A DNA stretch of 64,000 bases from Bog-159 sp963818855 (GTDB taxonomy: Bacteria > Acidobacteriota > Terriglobia > Bryobacterales > Bryobacteraceae): assembly GCA_963818855.1 (NCBI GenBank), contig CAWFUH010000012.1, positions 186,001-250,000 of the forward strand. The letters are read 5' to 3'. Under the pieces are notes generated by a model. It did not search any database. It was not told the DNA's origin and worked only from the letters and a program-made list of their open reading frames with translations. Position numbers and translations under genes: made by a program. Of this stretch, positions 16,797 to 25,801 are shown in pieces; positions within the stretch are counted from its first letter, which is position 1, and every line of letters begins with the position of its first letter.

Positions 16797-17891
16797 ATGC
16801 GCACACTCTTCACACTGGCAACGTTGTTGGCCGCGTGGGCCGCGGCCGCCGGGCCAGGTCTGGCCGCGGATCCGCTGGTGGTGCTGGCAGCCTCCAGCGC
16901 GGGACGCATTGAAGCTTTCGACGCGACCACGATGTATCACATAGGGACCCTTACCGTCGGCAAGAAGGTGGAAAGCGTCAGCGCCAGCCCGGATGGCCGC
17001 AGGCTATACGTCGCGCAAGAGGACCCCTCAACGCCGGATTCATGCTGCAGCCTGTTTACGCTGGACCTGGCCACCCGCGAGATGTGCCTGCTCACCTCTC
17101 CAGCGCTGTTTGGATCGCCTTCGCCGGACGGCGGCCTGCTTTTCACGCAGGGCAAGAGTGGCGTGGACGTGTTTGATGCCCGCAGATTGACCCGTGTCAC
17201 CACCATGAAATCGCCCGGCGCATACAATCTGCAGACATCGCCCGATGGGCGGTGGCTGCTGGGTATTACGAATTCCCCCAAGCCGTCGCTCGACATTTTC
17301 AGTGTTCCGGCAGGAGCCATGGCCCACCAGCTTCCCATACCGGATGGGCCGGCGACCGGCGCCTGGGCCGGAGATCGCTATTACGTTTTCACTTACGGCG
17401 CCGGCGGCCCGGTCTTATGGCAGGTTCGGCTGCAGGACGCCGAGCTTTCGAACCTCGGGGCAGTCCGGTTGCCGGAACTTTATAGCGGCTGCAACGAGCC
17501 GGTTTTGCTCATGCTCACCGGCGCGCCCGACCGGCTCTTTCTGGCGGAGGTTTTCGGATTCAGTGTGGACCGCCGCCACGCCTGTCCGGACGCAGCACTG
17601 GGCGGCATTTACGAGTTCCGTCCATCCGCGGGCGACGCGCGCCGCATCGCCGGGTCACTGCATGTGAACCGGATGCTGGCTTCGCCGGATGGCCGCGATC
17701 TGTACGTCCTCGAATCCAGCGGTGATCGAGTCAAAGGCGCCGACCGCCTGGTCCGCATCGACACCGGAAGCGGATCCGTGGTCCAAACCGCGCAATTGCA
17801 AGCCGGCCGCTGGACTCTGGCGCTGGCCCACATGCCGGTGGGCCTCATCCCGCAGGGCAAAGAGCGCGCTGTCATCTACTGTTCCCGCTGA
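16797..17891 (+). CDS. Secreted beta-propeller protein (YVTN/WD40-like)
   Basis: 364 residues with a signal peptide (MRTLFTLATLLAAWAAAAGP). Repeats with the pattern SPDGRRLYVAQ, TSPDGRWLLGI and ASPDGRDLYVLESSG mark a YVTN-type seven-bladed propeller. Six bases separate it from the FecR-like gene, implying one transcript and perhaps a shared role at the cell surface. No enzymatic residues are evident. The stop is followed after 26 bases by the AraC-type regulator. Confidence 0.75.
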   Translation: MRTLFTLATLLAAWAAAAGPGLAADPLVVLAASSAGRIEAFDATTMYHIGTLTVGKKVESVSASPDGRRLYVAQEDPSTPDSCCSLFTLDLATREMCLLTSPALFGSPSPDGGLLFTQGKSGVDVFDARRLTRVTTMKSPGAYNLQTSPDGRWLLGITNSPKPSLDIFSVPAGAMAHQLPIPDGPATGAWAGDRYYVFTYGAGGPVLWQVRLQDAELSNLGAVRLPELYSGCNEPVLLMLTGAPDRLFLAEVFGFSVDRRHACPDAALGGIYEFRPSAGDARRIAGSLHVNRMLASPDGRDLYVLESSGDRVKGADRLVRIDTGSGSVVQTAQLQAGRWTLALAHMPVGLIPQGKERAVIYCSR

Positions 17892-17917
17892 TTCGCCCGC
17901 TGTGGTCTGATGGAGGG

Positions 17918-18739
17918 ATGCGGTCCTATTTCCGCGTGCCCGCCGCACCGCTCTCGGAGTTTGTCGGTCTGCTCTGGATGTACGAAGGGTATCAGCAGCC
18001 GCACGAGAAAGAACGCCTGCTGCCGGACGGTTCCATGGAACTGGTGGTCAATCTTAACGAAGACCTGGTGCGCGCCTACGATCCGTATGAAACGCAAAAA
18101 TTCCAAAGTTTGCGCGGATCCGTGATGGTGGGGGCGCATTCGGAATTCTTCGTGATCGATACGGCGCAGCAACAAAGCGTAGTCGGCGTGCACTTCAAAC
18201 CAGGAGGCGCCTTTCCTTTTTTTGATCCCCCCGCCGGCGAACTGCGCAACCAGATGGTGTCGCTGGACGATTTGTGGGGAAGCATGGCCGGGCAGTTGCG
18301 CGAGCGTTTGCTCGAAGCAGGCACTCCGGAAGCCATGTTCCGCGTGTTGGAAGAGGTCCTGATCGCGCGGGCGGCTGAAAGGCTGCAGCGGCATCCGGCA
18401 GTGACCTTTGCGCTGGGCGAGTTTCACGGCTCAACGCACAGCCGTACGATTGCGCAGGTGACCGGGCAGATCGGCCTGAGCCCGAAGCGGTTCATCGAAG
18501 TGTTCCGCGGGGAAGTGGGACTCACGCCCAAGCTGTTTTGCCGCGTCCGCCGGTTCCAGCGCGCCGTAAGGCTGGCGAGCAGCGGACGGCCAGTGGAGTG
18601 GGCCGCGCTGGCGGTGGATTGCGGCTACTTCGACCAGGCGCATTTCATCCACGACTTCCGCGCGTTTTCAGGCATCAACCCGTCCACATATGTTGCCCAA
18701 CGCACGGAACATCTGAACCACGTCCCGCTGGCTGAATAG
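17918..18739 (+). CDS. AraC-family transcriptional regulator
   Basis: 273 residues. The N-terminal part (RLLPDGSMELVVNLNEDLVR; HFKPGGAFPFF) matches the small-ligand domain found in the DUF6597 group of AraC proteins. The C-terminal 100 residues hold two helix-turn-helix units, with GLSPKRFIEVFRGEVGLTPK and the hallmark second helix region GYFDQAHFIHDFRAFSGINP. It is probably a one-component activator or repressor; no ligand or target can be named. The GNAT gene starts 12 bases downstream. Confidence 0.88.
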   Translation: MRSYFRVPAAPLSEFVGLLWMYEGYQQPHEKERLLPDGSMELVVNLNEDLVRAYDPYETQKFQSLRGSVMVGAHSEFFVIDTAQQQSVVGVHFKPGGAFPFFDPPAGELRNQMVSLDDLWGSMAGQLRERLLEAGTPEAMFRVLEEVLIARAAERLQRHPAVTFALGEFHGSTHSRTIAQVTGQIGLSPKRFIEVFRGEVGLTPKLFCRVRRFQRAVRLASSGRPVEWAALAVDCGYFDQAHFIHDFRAFSGINPSTYVAQRTEHLNHVPLAE

Positions 18740-18751
18740 GAACCCCATTTT

Positions 18752-19237
18752 ATGGTCATTCGCCCAGCCAGCGAGTTCGATATTCCCGTGATTTTGGATT
18801 TGATCAGGCAACTCGCGGATTACGAGCGGCTGGCGCACCTGGTAGTGGCGACGGAGGAGCGACTGCGCGAGACACTGTTCGGCGCGACGCCGGCGGCGGA
18901 AGTGCTGCTGGCGGATTATGAGAGCGAGAGCGTTGGTTTCGCGGTGTTCTTCGCGACCTATTCCACCTTCCTGGCCCAGCCGGGAATCTATCTCGAGGAT
19001 TTATATGTGAAGCCGGATCTGCGCGGCAAAGGTATTGGATTGGCACTATTGCAACGGGTCGCTGCGATCGCTATCGAACGCGGCTGCGGACGCGTCGAGT
19101 GGGGAGTGCTTAATTGGAACGAGCCGTCGATTCGTTTTTATAAGAGCCGGGGGGCGGAGCCGCTCGAAGAATGGACGAAATACCGATTGACGGGGAGGGC
19201 GCTTGGTGAACTCGCGGGGAATGCGAAGCGGGGCTGA
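18752..19237 (+). CDS. GNAT-family N-acetyltransferase
   Basis: 161 residues. The acetyl-CoA binding motif A is clear: LYVKPDLRGKGIGLALL, followed by motif B (WNEPSIRFYKSRGAEP). The fold and length match the diamine/amino-acid acetyltransferase-like GNATs (MVIRPASEFDIPVILDLI). The acceptor is unknown. The TGA stop at 19235-19237 lies inside a family A palindromic repeat that begins at 19228, so the terminal residues KRG come from the repeat. Likely co-transcribed with the AraC regulator. Confidence 0.88.
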   Translation: MVIRPASEFDIPVILDLIRQLADYERLAHLVVATEERLRETLFGATPAAEVLLADYESESVGFAVFFATYSTFLAQPGIYLEDLYVKPDLRGKGIGLALLQRVAAIAIERGCGRVEWGVLNWNEPSIRFYKSRGAEPLEEWTKYRLTGRALGELAGNAKRG

Positions 19238-19266
19238 AGCCCCGCGCCGGCTGAAGCCCGCCCTCC
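19228..19266. repeat. Palindromic intergenic repeat, family A
   Basis: GCGGGGCT-GA-AGCCCCGC hairpin, then CGGCTGAAGCCCGCC and CCTCC, nearly identical to 15202-15240. It supplies the stop codon of the GNAT gene. A degenerate family B-like stretch (GAACTGAAGTTTGAAGCG) follows near 19281. Confidence 0.82.
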
Positions 19267-19468
19267 AAAAGGCGCGGACGACGAACTGAAGTTTGAAGCG
19301 TCCGCCACCCCCCTTGATTTTCGTCTGGTTTCCACGATAGCTCGTCAACGGGCCGAAAATAAGTTTATAATCGGGTGAGGGTTTGGCCGGTATCCGCGCC
19401 GAGCCCGTTGTAAATCAAGTTAGGCAGTATCATGACCGCACTCATACTCCAGAAAGGGGGCCGCTTTC

Positions 19469-20053
19469 ATGAGCGTTTGGAATAAGCAGCGCAAGGAAGA
19501 AGAGCCTATTAGTCCCTTGAACTCGAATCCCGTCAGGCCGGCGCCGGTGGCGCAGCCTGTGGAAGCCAAGAAGGAGGCAACAACTTTGTCCAGCATGCCC
19601 GCAGGAAGAATGGAACCGGAATCGTCGCGCGGCGGATCGGCCACCATTGGAAAGGCCGTCAAAATTGCCGGCCAGATCTACAGCCGCGAAGACCTGTACG
19701 TGGATGGCGATGTGGAAGGCACCATCGAGCTAATGGAGCACAAGCTCACTGTAGGCCCTAACGGCAAGGTACACGCGGGCGTCAAGGCCCGTGAGGTGGT
19801 GGCGTTGGGAGTGATTCAAGGCAATGTGGAAGCGAGCGATCGCATCGAGATCCGCAAGGATGCAAAGTTAGTGGGCGATATCAAGACGGCCCGCATCGTC
19901 ATTGAGGACGGCGCGTATTTTAAGGGCAGCATCGATATCGTTAAATCGGAGCCTAAGGCGGCGCCCAGCCAGCCGCGTCCGCAGGCGGCGGCTGCTCCCG
20001 CGCCGGCGGCGCCAGTCGCGGTGACAGCGGGCGCAGGGGACGCCAAGCGGTAG
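19469..20053 (+). CDS. Bactofilin (polymer-forming cytoskeletal protein)
   Basis: 194 residues. A Pro/Lys-rich N-terminal tail of about 65 residues precedes a bactofilin (DUF583) core of right-handed beta-helix turns: IGKAVKIAGQIYSREDLYVD, VEGTIELMEHKLTVGPNG, and similar units up to GAYFKGSIDIV. A short Ala/Pro-rich tail ends the protein. Bactofilins polymerise without nucleotide and scaffold cell-shape or envelope functions. The ATG follows an AGAAAGGGGG ribosome site at about 19451-19460. The methyltransferase gene starts 16 bases downstream on the same strand. Confidence 0.92.
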   Translation: MSVWNKQRKEEEPISPLNSNPVRPAPVAQPVEAKKEATTLSSMPAGRMEPESSRGGSATIGKAVKIAGQIYSREDLYVDGDVEGTIELMEHKLTVGPNGKVHAGVKAREVVALGVIQGNVEASDRIEIRKDAKLVGDIKTARIVIEDGAYFKGSIDIVKSEPKAAPSQPRPQAAAAPAPAAPVAVTAGAGDAKR

Positions 20054-20069
20054 CCCGCCGGGCGGGGAT

Positions 20070-20774
20070 GTGGACTTGTTGAGCGAACGGCTGAAGAGTT
20101 TTCTGCGCAGCCCGGGCTCGAACGGCGGCGCAGGCCCGCCCACCAATGGTGGGAACGGGCCGCGCTTCGCCTCCAGTTCCGGCCAGGCCGCTGCCCCAGA
20201 GGCGCGCCAAAGCCGCGGCATCGATCAGTTTTTCGGTTCTTTTCGCGACCAGACCGGACTGTCGATCCTGGACCTGGGTGGCGCGCACCAGGAGAACATC
20301 AACTTCATCACCAGCCTGGGACACAGATTTTACTCCGAGGATTTCTTGCGCATCTTTCAGGAGACCTTTGCGGAGGATATCGCGGACCAATCCAATCCCG
20401 GGCGGATTCATTACTTCCTGCGGGAAAGCCTGGAATATCCCGACGAGCAGTTTGACGGCGTGCTGGCCTGGGACGCGCTGGAATATATGGAACCCGCGCT
20501 GCTGGCGGCCACCGCCGACCAGTTATTACGCATCCTCAAACCCAAAGGCTATATGCTGGCCATCTTCCATTCAGCCGAGCGCAACCAACAGGTGCCCAAT
20601 TACAGCTTTCGGATTCAGGATCTGCGCACGTTACAAGTGAGCCGGCACGGGGAGCGCGCCGCTTCCCGGCAACTATTCAACAACCGGGGTGTGGAGAAGC
20701 TGTTTCACAACTTCGAGTCGGTGAAGTTTTTTCTGACGCGCGATAATCTGCGGGAAGTGATCGTGCGCAAGTAA
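20070..20774 (+). CDS. Class I SAM-dependent methyltransferase-like protein
   Basis: 234 residues, start GTG 20070 behind the purine-rich GGGCGGGGAT; the overlapping ATG at 20068 hits a stop at once. The SAM-binding glycine-loop strand appears as LSILDLGGAHQENINFI, with a less typical Gly pattern than usual, then FDGVLAWDALEYMEP (motif II/III) and LRILKPKGYMLAIFHS (post-motif strand). The first 70 residues are Ser/Gly-rich and probably disordered. The substrate is unknown. It probably shares a transcript with the bactofilin. Confidence 0.72.
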   Translation: MDLLSERLKSFLRSPGSNGGAGPPTNGGNGPRFASSSGQAAAPEARQSRGIDQFFGSFRDQTGLSILDLGGAHQENINFITSLGHRFYSEDFLRIFQETFAEDIADQSNPGRIHYFLRESLEYPDEQFDGVLAWDALEYMEPALLAATADQLLRILKPKGYMLAIFHSAERNQQVPNYSFRIQDLRTLQVSRHGERAASRQLFNNRGVEKLFHNFESVKFFLTRDNLREVIVRK

Positions 20775-20808
20775 GCGAGCCGGCGCGGCGCTTCGGAAGA
20801 TCACATTG

Positions 20809-20860
20809 GACCGCTCCCTCACGGTCGCGGCTCGGTAAGTCGCGGGTCGGTAAGTCGCGC
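20809..20860. repeat. Intergenic repeat, family D
   Basis: CCGCTCCCTCACGGTCGCGG followed by CTCGGTAAGTCG and a second GGTCGGTAAGTCG. It relates to the tandem element at 11841-11917 and to 59145-59168. It lies between the convergent ends of the methyltransferase and leuS genes and could help terminate both. Confidence 0.6.
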
Positions 20861-20877
20861 GATTTTTTGGGAGCTGT

Positions 20878-23337
20878 TTACGGCCGCCCGCCAGACACTA
20901 CGATATTGACCAGCTTGTTCGGCACCACGATCACCTTCTTGATTTCCTTGCCATCCGTGAATGGGCGGATCTTGGGATCCTCCAAGGCGCGCGCTTTCAG
21001 CGTATCTTCCGCCGTGCCGAACGGCAGATGCAGGTGACTGCGCAACTTGCCGTTCACCTGCACCACGATCTCGGCTAAATCCTCTTGCGCTAGCTCGGCG
21101 TCGAAGGCAGGCCAGGGCTGCCGAAAGACGGGACCTTCCCGGCCCAGTTCTTCCCAAATCTCTTGCGCCAGGTAGGGCGCAAACGGGCCTAGCAACAGCG
21201 TGAGCTTCTCCAGCACTTCGGCCAATGTAGTCCCGCTCAAGCGCGGCTCTTCGTCCATCACGTCATTCATCAGTTCCATGACGGCGGAGATGGATGTATT
21301 GAAATGCCAGCGCGATTCAAAGTCCTCGGTGACTTTGCGGATGGTCTGGTGCAGCTTGCGCAGAACCTTGCGGTCCCCGTCGGGTGCGCCGGGGGCGGCG
21401 GCGCGGGCGCGCTCCAGATTGCGGGTGGCGAAACGGTAGACGCGGCCGAGGAAGCGGTAAATGCCTTCGGCGCGTTCATCGCGCCAGTCGACTTCCTTTT
21501 CGGGCGGTCCGGCAAACAGGATGAACAGGCGGGCGGTATCCGCGCCGTATCGATCGGCCAGAGAATCCGCGCTCACCACGTTGCCCTTGGATTTCGACAT
21601 CTTGGCGCCGTCGGCGATCACCATCCCCTGGGTGAAGAGCCGCCGGATCGGTTCGGAGTTCTTCACCAGTCCGATGTCGCGCATCATTTTGGTAAAGAAG
21701 CGCGAATAGATGAGGTGCAGAATGGCGTGCTCCACCCCGCCGATATATTGATCGATCTCGAACCAGTAAGCGATCTTTGCCGGATCGAACGGCATGCGAT
21801 CGTTGTGCGCATCGCAGTAACGATAGAAATACCAGGATGAATCGAAAAAGGTATCCATGGTATCGGTCTCGCGCCGCGCCGCGCCGCCGCAGCGCGAACA
21901 CTTCACATTCACGAACTCGGGCACCTCTTCGAGCGGCGAGCGGCCCGTGCCGGTGAACTGTACGTTCAGCGGCAGCACCACGGGCAGATCGGTCTCCGGC
22001 ACGGGAACCACGCCGCACGCGGGGCAGTGAATCACGGGAATGGGCGTGCCCCAGTAGCGCTGCCGGGAGATACCCCAATCCTTAATGCGAAACGTGACGG
22101 CGGCCTTGCCGAAACCGTCCGCCTCGGCCTTGCGGTTCATCTGGCGGCGGGCTTCCGCGCTGGGTAGGCCGGACCACTCGCCGGAATTCTGAACCACACC
22201 GTCTTCGGTGAAGGCGGTCCGCATCTCCTCCACCCACGCCAGGTCGCCATCTACCGGCCGGATTACGGGACGGATCGGGATTTCATACTTGGTGCAGAAT
22301 TCAAAATCGCGTTCGTCGTGCGCGGGCACGGCCATGATCGCGCCCGTACCGTAGGTCATCAGAACAAAGTTGCCGATCCACACGGGAGTCTTGTCGTGAC
22401 TGAACGGATTGATGGCATAGTGTCCCGTAAAGAAGCCTTCCTTGACGATATCGCCGGGATCCTGGGCGGCACGCGCGTCGATCATGCGCTTGGCGCGTTC
22501 CTGGCCTTCTGCGTCGAGCAACTGTGCCACCAGCGGATGCTCGGGCGCCAGAATGATGCAGGTAGCGCCGAAGATGGTATCCACGCGCGTGGTGAACACG
22601 CGAATCGCCGCGCCGTTTTCTAGGCGGAAATCCACCTCGGTGCCTTCGGAGCGGCCGATCCAGTTTCGCTGCATGGTGAGCACACGCTCGGGCCAGCCGC
22701 CTTCGAGGCGTGCAATATCGCGCAACAGCTCGTCCGCATAATCCGTGATACGCAGGAACCACTGTTCGAGCGCTCGCTGCTCGACGGGGGTATCTTCGTG
22801 CCGCCAGCAGCAGCCGTTCACCACCTGCTCGTTGGCCAGCACCGTGCAGCATTTCGGGCACCAGTTCACCAGCGCCTTCTTGCGATAGGCCAGGCCGCGC
22901 TCCAGCATCTTCAGGAAGAACCACTGGTTCCAGCGGTAGTATTCCGGCTCGCAGGTGGATATCTCGCGATCCCAGTCGTAGCTGAAGCCGAAGCGCCGGT
23001 GCGTCTTTTTCATAGCCGCGATATTCTGCAGCGTCCAGTCGCGCGGATGGCGCTGGTTGGCGATGGCGGCGTTTTCGGCAGGCAGGCCGAACGCGTCCCA
23101 ACCCATGGGATGCAGTACGTTGAAACCGCGCATCCACTTGTAGCGCGCCAGCGCGTCGCCGATCGCGTAATTGCGGATGTGGCCGATATGCAGCGTGCCG
23201 CTGGGATACGGCAGCATCTCCAGCACGTAGTATTTCGGGAGCGCGGAGTTCTCCTCGGCCTTATAAAACGCGGCATTCTGCCACCGCGCGTACCATTTCA
23301 ACTCGATCTGGTTGTGGTCGTACGGCTTTTCGGGCAT
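20878..23337 (-). CDS. leuS: Leucine--tRNA ligase
   Basis: 819-residue class I synthetase charging tRNA-Leu. The HIGH signature reads SGTLHIGHIRNYAIGDA and the KMSKS signature MSKSKGN. A zinc-ribbon Cys set (NWCPKCCTVLANEQV) precedes the CP1 editing domain, which has the threonine-rich segment VFTTRVDTIFGAT and the Asp-containing MAVPAHDERD for hydrolysis of mischarged tRNA. The anticodon-binding helical domain and the small C-terminal domain are complete. Start ATG 23337; this start lies within the end of the endonuclease IV gene, which runs 40 bases into leuS, so the genes are co-transcribed. Confidence 0.97.
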   Translation of the reverse strand: MPEKPYDHNQIELKWYARWQNAAFYKAEENSALPKYYVLEMLPYPSGTLHIGHIRNYAIGDALARYKWMRGFNVLHPMGWDAFGLPAENAAIANQRHPRDWTLQNIAAMKKTHRRFGFSYDWDREISTCEPEYYRWNQWFFLKMLERGLAYRKKALVNWCPKCCTVLANEQVVNGCCWRHEDTPVEQRALEQWFLRITDYADELLRDIARLEGGWPERVLTMQRNWIGRSEGTEVDFRLENGAAIRVFTTRVDTIFGATCIILAPEHPLVAQLLDAEGQERAKRMIDARAAQDPGDIVKEGFFTGHYAINPFSHDKTPVWIGNFVLMTYGTGAIMAVPAHDERDFEFCTKYEIPIRPVIRPVDGDLAWVEEMRTAFTEDGVVQNSGEWSGLPSAEARRQMNRKAEADGFGKAAVTFRIKDWGISRQRYWGTPIPVIHCPACGVVPVPETDLPVVLPLNVQFTGTGRSPLEEVPEFVNVKCSRCGGAARRETDTMDTFFDSSWYFYRYCDAHNDRMPFDPAKIAYWFEIDQYIGGVEHAILHLIYSRFFTKMMRDIGLVKNSEPIRRLFTQGMVIADGAKMSKSKGNVVSADSLADRYGADTARLFILFAGPPEKEVDWRDERAEGIYRFLGRVYRFATRNLERARAAAPGAPDGDRKVLRKLHQTIRKVTEDFESRWHFNTSISAVMELMNDVMDEEPRLSGTTLAEVLEKLTLLLGPFAPYLAQEIWEELGREGPVFRQPWPAFDAELAQEDLAEIVVQVNGKLRSHLHLPFGTAEDTLKARALEDPKIRPFTDGKEIKKVIVVPNKLVNIVVSGGRP

Positions 23338-24224
23338 AGCTTCTTTAAGTTTTCCAGATTACGGCGGTCGTCGCCAGGGTGGTCGACGGGCGTTTCCAGG
23401 ATGAACGGCTTCGCCCGCAGCTTCGGATGCGCCAGCAAGCGCCGGAATCCGATCTTGCCAATGTACCCTTCACCTATATTCGCATGCCGGTCCACATGCG
23501 AACCCAGGGGCGTCTTGGAATCGTTGGCATGCAACAGTTTCACGTTCTCGATTCCCAAAATGCACTCGGCTTCGGTGACTGTCTCACGCAAGCCTGCCGT
23601 GCTGGAGATATCGTACCCGGCGGCCAGCAGATGGCACGTATCCAGACAATATCCCACCGTCAAATCACATATGGCGCCGGCGCGATCGCGGATGGCGCGC
23701 AGCTCCGCGAAGCGGCTGCCGATCTGCATTCCGCAGCCCGCCGTATTTTCCAGTAGCACCGACACACCGCCGAGCGCGACGCCATGCGCGGCATCGCGCA
23801 GGCCGTTCGCGAATGACGCAATTCCCAACTCCAGCGTGTGACCCTTATAGCTGCCGGGGTGCACCACCACATACTCGGCGCCTATGGCCGCGGCCCGCTG
23901 CAATTCAGCGCGGAAGCAGGCGATCGACCGGCTGCGTATGGTGGGATCGGTCGACGCGAGATTCACCAGGTAGTTCGCGTGAATCGCCAGCGGATACAAA
24001 TCCAATTTCTGGCGCGCGCGCCGCAATAATTGAATTTCCCCGGCAGTGTGAGACGACGCGCACCACATGCGGGGGCTGGACGAAAAAATCTGAAATGTGT
24101 TGGCGCCTAACCCGGATGCTTCTAAAGCAGCATTTTCGAGCGACACCGCGATGGATGTATGGATCCCGACGCGCAGAATACTATGGTAACAGGCATAACA
24201 GCAGGCGCCGTAAATCAGACACAA
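23298..24224 (-). CDS. nfo: Deoxyribonuclease IV (AP endonuclease, Nfo type)
   Basis: Base-excision-repair endonuclease cutting 5' of abasic sites. TIM-barrel metal ligands are visible in VVHPGSYKGH, LLENTAG, YCLDTCHLLAAGYD, LLHANDSKTPLGSHVDRH and FILETP. No ATG fits the N-terminus, whose family start is near VGIHTSIA. I propose TTG 24224, preceded by AGAGAGG with proper spacing, giving about 308 residues; an ATG at 24302 is also in frame but adds an unlikely 26 residues. The stop lies 40 bases inside leuS. It diverges from the HNH endonuclease gene 55 bases away. Confidence 0.88.
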   Translation of the reverse strand: MCLIYGACCYACYHSILRVGIHTSIAVSLENAALEASGLGANTFQIFSSSPRMWCASSHTAGEIQLLRRARQKLDLYPLAIHANYLVNLASTDPTIRSRSIACFRAELQRAAAIGAEYVVVHPGSYKGHTLELGIASFANGLRDAAHGVALGGVSVLLENTAGCGMQIGSRFAELRAIRDRAGAICDLTVGYCLDTCHLLAAGYDISSTAGLRETVTEAECILGIENVKLLHANDSKTPLGSHVDRHANIGEGYIGKIGFRRLLAHPKLRAKPFILETPVDHPGDDRRNLENLKKLCPKSRTTTTRSS

Positions 24225-24278
24225 GGGCCTCTCTAGCCATGAGGTAAAGGCGGTGACACAATGCCCCCTTGACCTGCA

Positions 24279-25532
24279 ATGCCCAGACCGACTGCCCGCC
24301 AAAGATCTGATCCCGACTCCGTTCGCTTGATGGTTGATGCCATCTTCGAGGGCGTATCGGGCAACGCAAAGCGAAGCTATTGCGAGTTTCTTGCTGCATC
24401 AATTGCCTTCCTCTCGCAGCACTACGCCGATCGATGGGGCGTTACCCTCCGCGAGTATGGTATACGCTTGAATGCCGGCATGGTAGAGTCTCTGATCCTT
24501 CGTCAAGGAGAGGGCCTGAGAGTGTTGGTAGAGAAGAAGATCGCTCCGCTGCGAGCGGGCTTCGATGGGGCCCAATTCCGTTACGCTCCTGGTTGCGAGA
24601 CAGTAGTGCTCTCGCTTTCTGATGTGCCCCGTTCCTTGGCGCGTTTCGCCGACTCCCACCGCGCGGCCCTCCAGATCGCAGCCGAGGCGATGCCGCCGCG
24701 GCGCAACATTCGCGGCGCCCACTCGCCGGGCGTTACTAAGTGGTTGTCCCAAGTTCTTCACCGTCCCGTGCCGAGCCCAGCGCGCCCGAGCCAGCGGCTG
24801 CATCTCGTTCAAGGCGGCATCTCAAACGGCGATAAGGCGGCGCTCGAAGGGCGAAGGGTGCACTCCTGGATGGTTCCCAAGACGGCGGCCAGAGGCGATG
24901 AACTCGTTATTTACATCCGGGGCATTGGTTTTTTCGCGACAGCCCGGACTGTGTCGCCGCCAAGCCCGCGCACGGACTGGAAACGCCGTTATCGCGCGGA
25001 CGTAGACTCAGTCAGGCTAATACGGCCGCCGGTGCCGTTAGCCGCGATCCGCCGGCACGTCCCGGACTCAGGCTGGGCGAAATCACCGCGGAGCATCACG
25101 ACGCCACCGCCCGAGGTGGCAGATAAAATCCGTGCACTCATCAGGGCACGCAGCCTCGGGGATGTCGATGCGGGTGCAAGCATTGATGAGTTAAGGATGA
25201 TTGCTGTGCATGCGGCAACTAAACGAGTGCCCGCCAGAGCCGGTAGAGCGGCCTACCGGCGTGGTGCGGCGGCGATTCGCCGATATGTTCTTGCACGGGC
25301 TGATGGCCGGTGCGAGGGTTGCGGCGCTTCCGCGCCGTTCCGCGGTGTAGATGGCTACCCGTTTCTGGAGGCCCACCACATAACCCGGCTGGCAGATGAC
25401 GGGCCCGATCATCCTCGCAAAGTCATCGGGGTCTGTCCGAACTGCCATCGGCGGGCGCATCTGGCAGAGGACGCGAAATCGTTTAATGCGTCGCTCCTCA
25501 AGAGACTGCGCATCGTGGAAGATGCGCTATAA
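24279..25532 (+). CDS. HNH endonuclease with PUA/EVE-like region, candidate modification-dependent restriction enzyme
   Basis: 417 residues. Residues 1-175 are a helical domain I do not recognise. Residues 195-280 (SWMVPKTAARGDELVIYIRG, FFATA, W234, then PVPLAAIR and WAKSPRSITTPP) resemble a PUA-superfamily EVE-like domain, the fold used by some enzymes to read modified bases. Residues 345-394 form an HNH/McrA module: C345-x2-C348, HH366-367, C386-x2-C389-H390-x3-H394. The combination suggests a type IV-like restriction enzyme that cuts modified phage DNA, but no partner methylase is present and the PUA/EVE assignment is by eye. It heads an accessory island. Confidence 0.72.
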   Translation: MPRPTARQRSDPDSVRLMVDAIFEGVSGNAKRSYCEFLAASIAFLSQHYADRWGVTLREYGIRLNAGMVESLILRQGEGLRVLVEKKIAPLRAGFDGAQFRYAPGCETVVLSLSDVPRSLARFADSHRAALQIAAEAMPPRRNIRGAHSPGVTKWLSQVLHRPVPSPARPSQRLHLVQGGISNGDKAALEGRRVHSWMVPKTAARGDELVIYIRGIGFFATARTVSPPSPRTDWKRRYRADVDSVRLIRPPVPLAAIRRHVPDSGWAKSPRSITTPPPEVADKIRALIRARSLGDVDAGASIDELRMIAVHAATKRVPARAGRAAYRRGAAAIRRYVLARADGRCEGCGASAPFRGVDGYPFLEAHHITRLADDGPDHPRKVIGVCPNCHRRAHLAEDAKSFNASLLKRLRIVEDAL

Positions 25533-25801
25533 CGAGCGCCACCTCCGGAGTGCGCAGCACGCGCTCGTCCCAATGCGCATCGCAGCGCACCTCGGAGAGC
25601 ATCCACTTGGAGGAACGGCCGCGAGCAATGTATGCCGCCATAATTCCCCCGCTATCCAGGGAGATTTGGCTATCCACGAAACACAGATCCGCGTAGGCCC
25701 GCGAGAGCGGCCCGGTCAAGCGTCTTCCAAACGAAGATTGACGTCCGTAGGGTGTGCGGATAGGGTCTCGGGAACATGCGAAAATCAAGTGAAGGCTGTT
25801 T
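25533..25801. other. Intergenic stretch in accessory island, possible coding remnant
   Basis: The minus strand is open across 25498-25760 and reads SRAYADLCFVDSQISLDSGG and later MAAYIARGRSSKWMLSEVRC, ending at a stop. It has protein-like composition but no start that avoids the antitoxin gene and no family I recognise. Probably debris of a mobile element. The plus strand just before 25802 contains the antitoxin gene's leader. Confidence 0.3.

Noticed and set aside
22798..23841. Plus-strand open frame of 347 codons across the leuS/nfo junction
   Set aside because: Antisense shadow; leuS and nfo both have complete motifs on the other strand.
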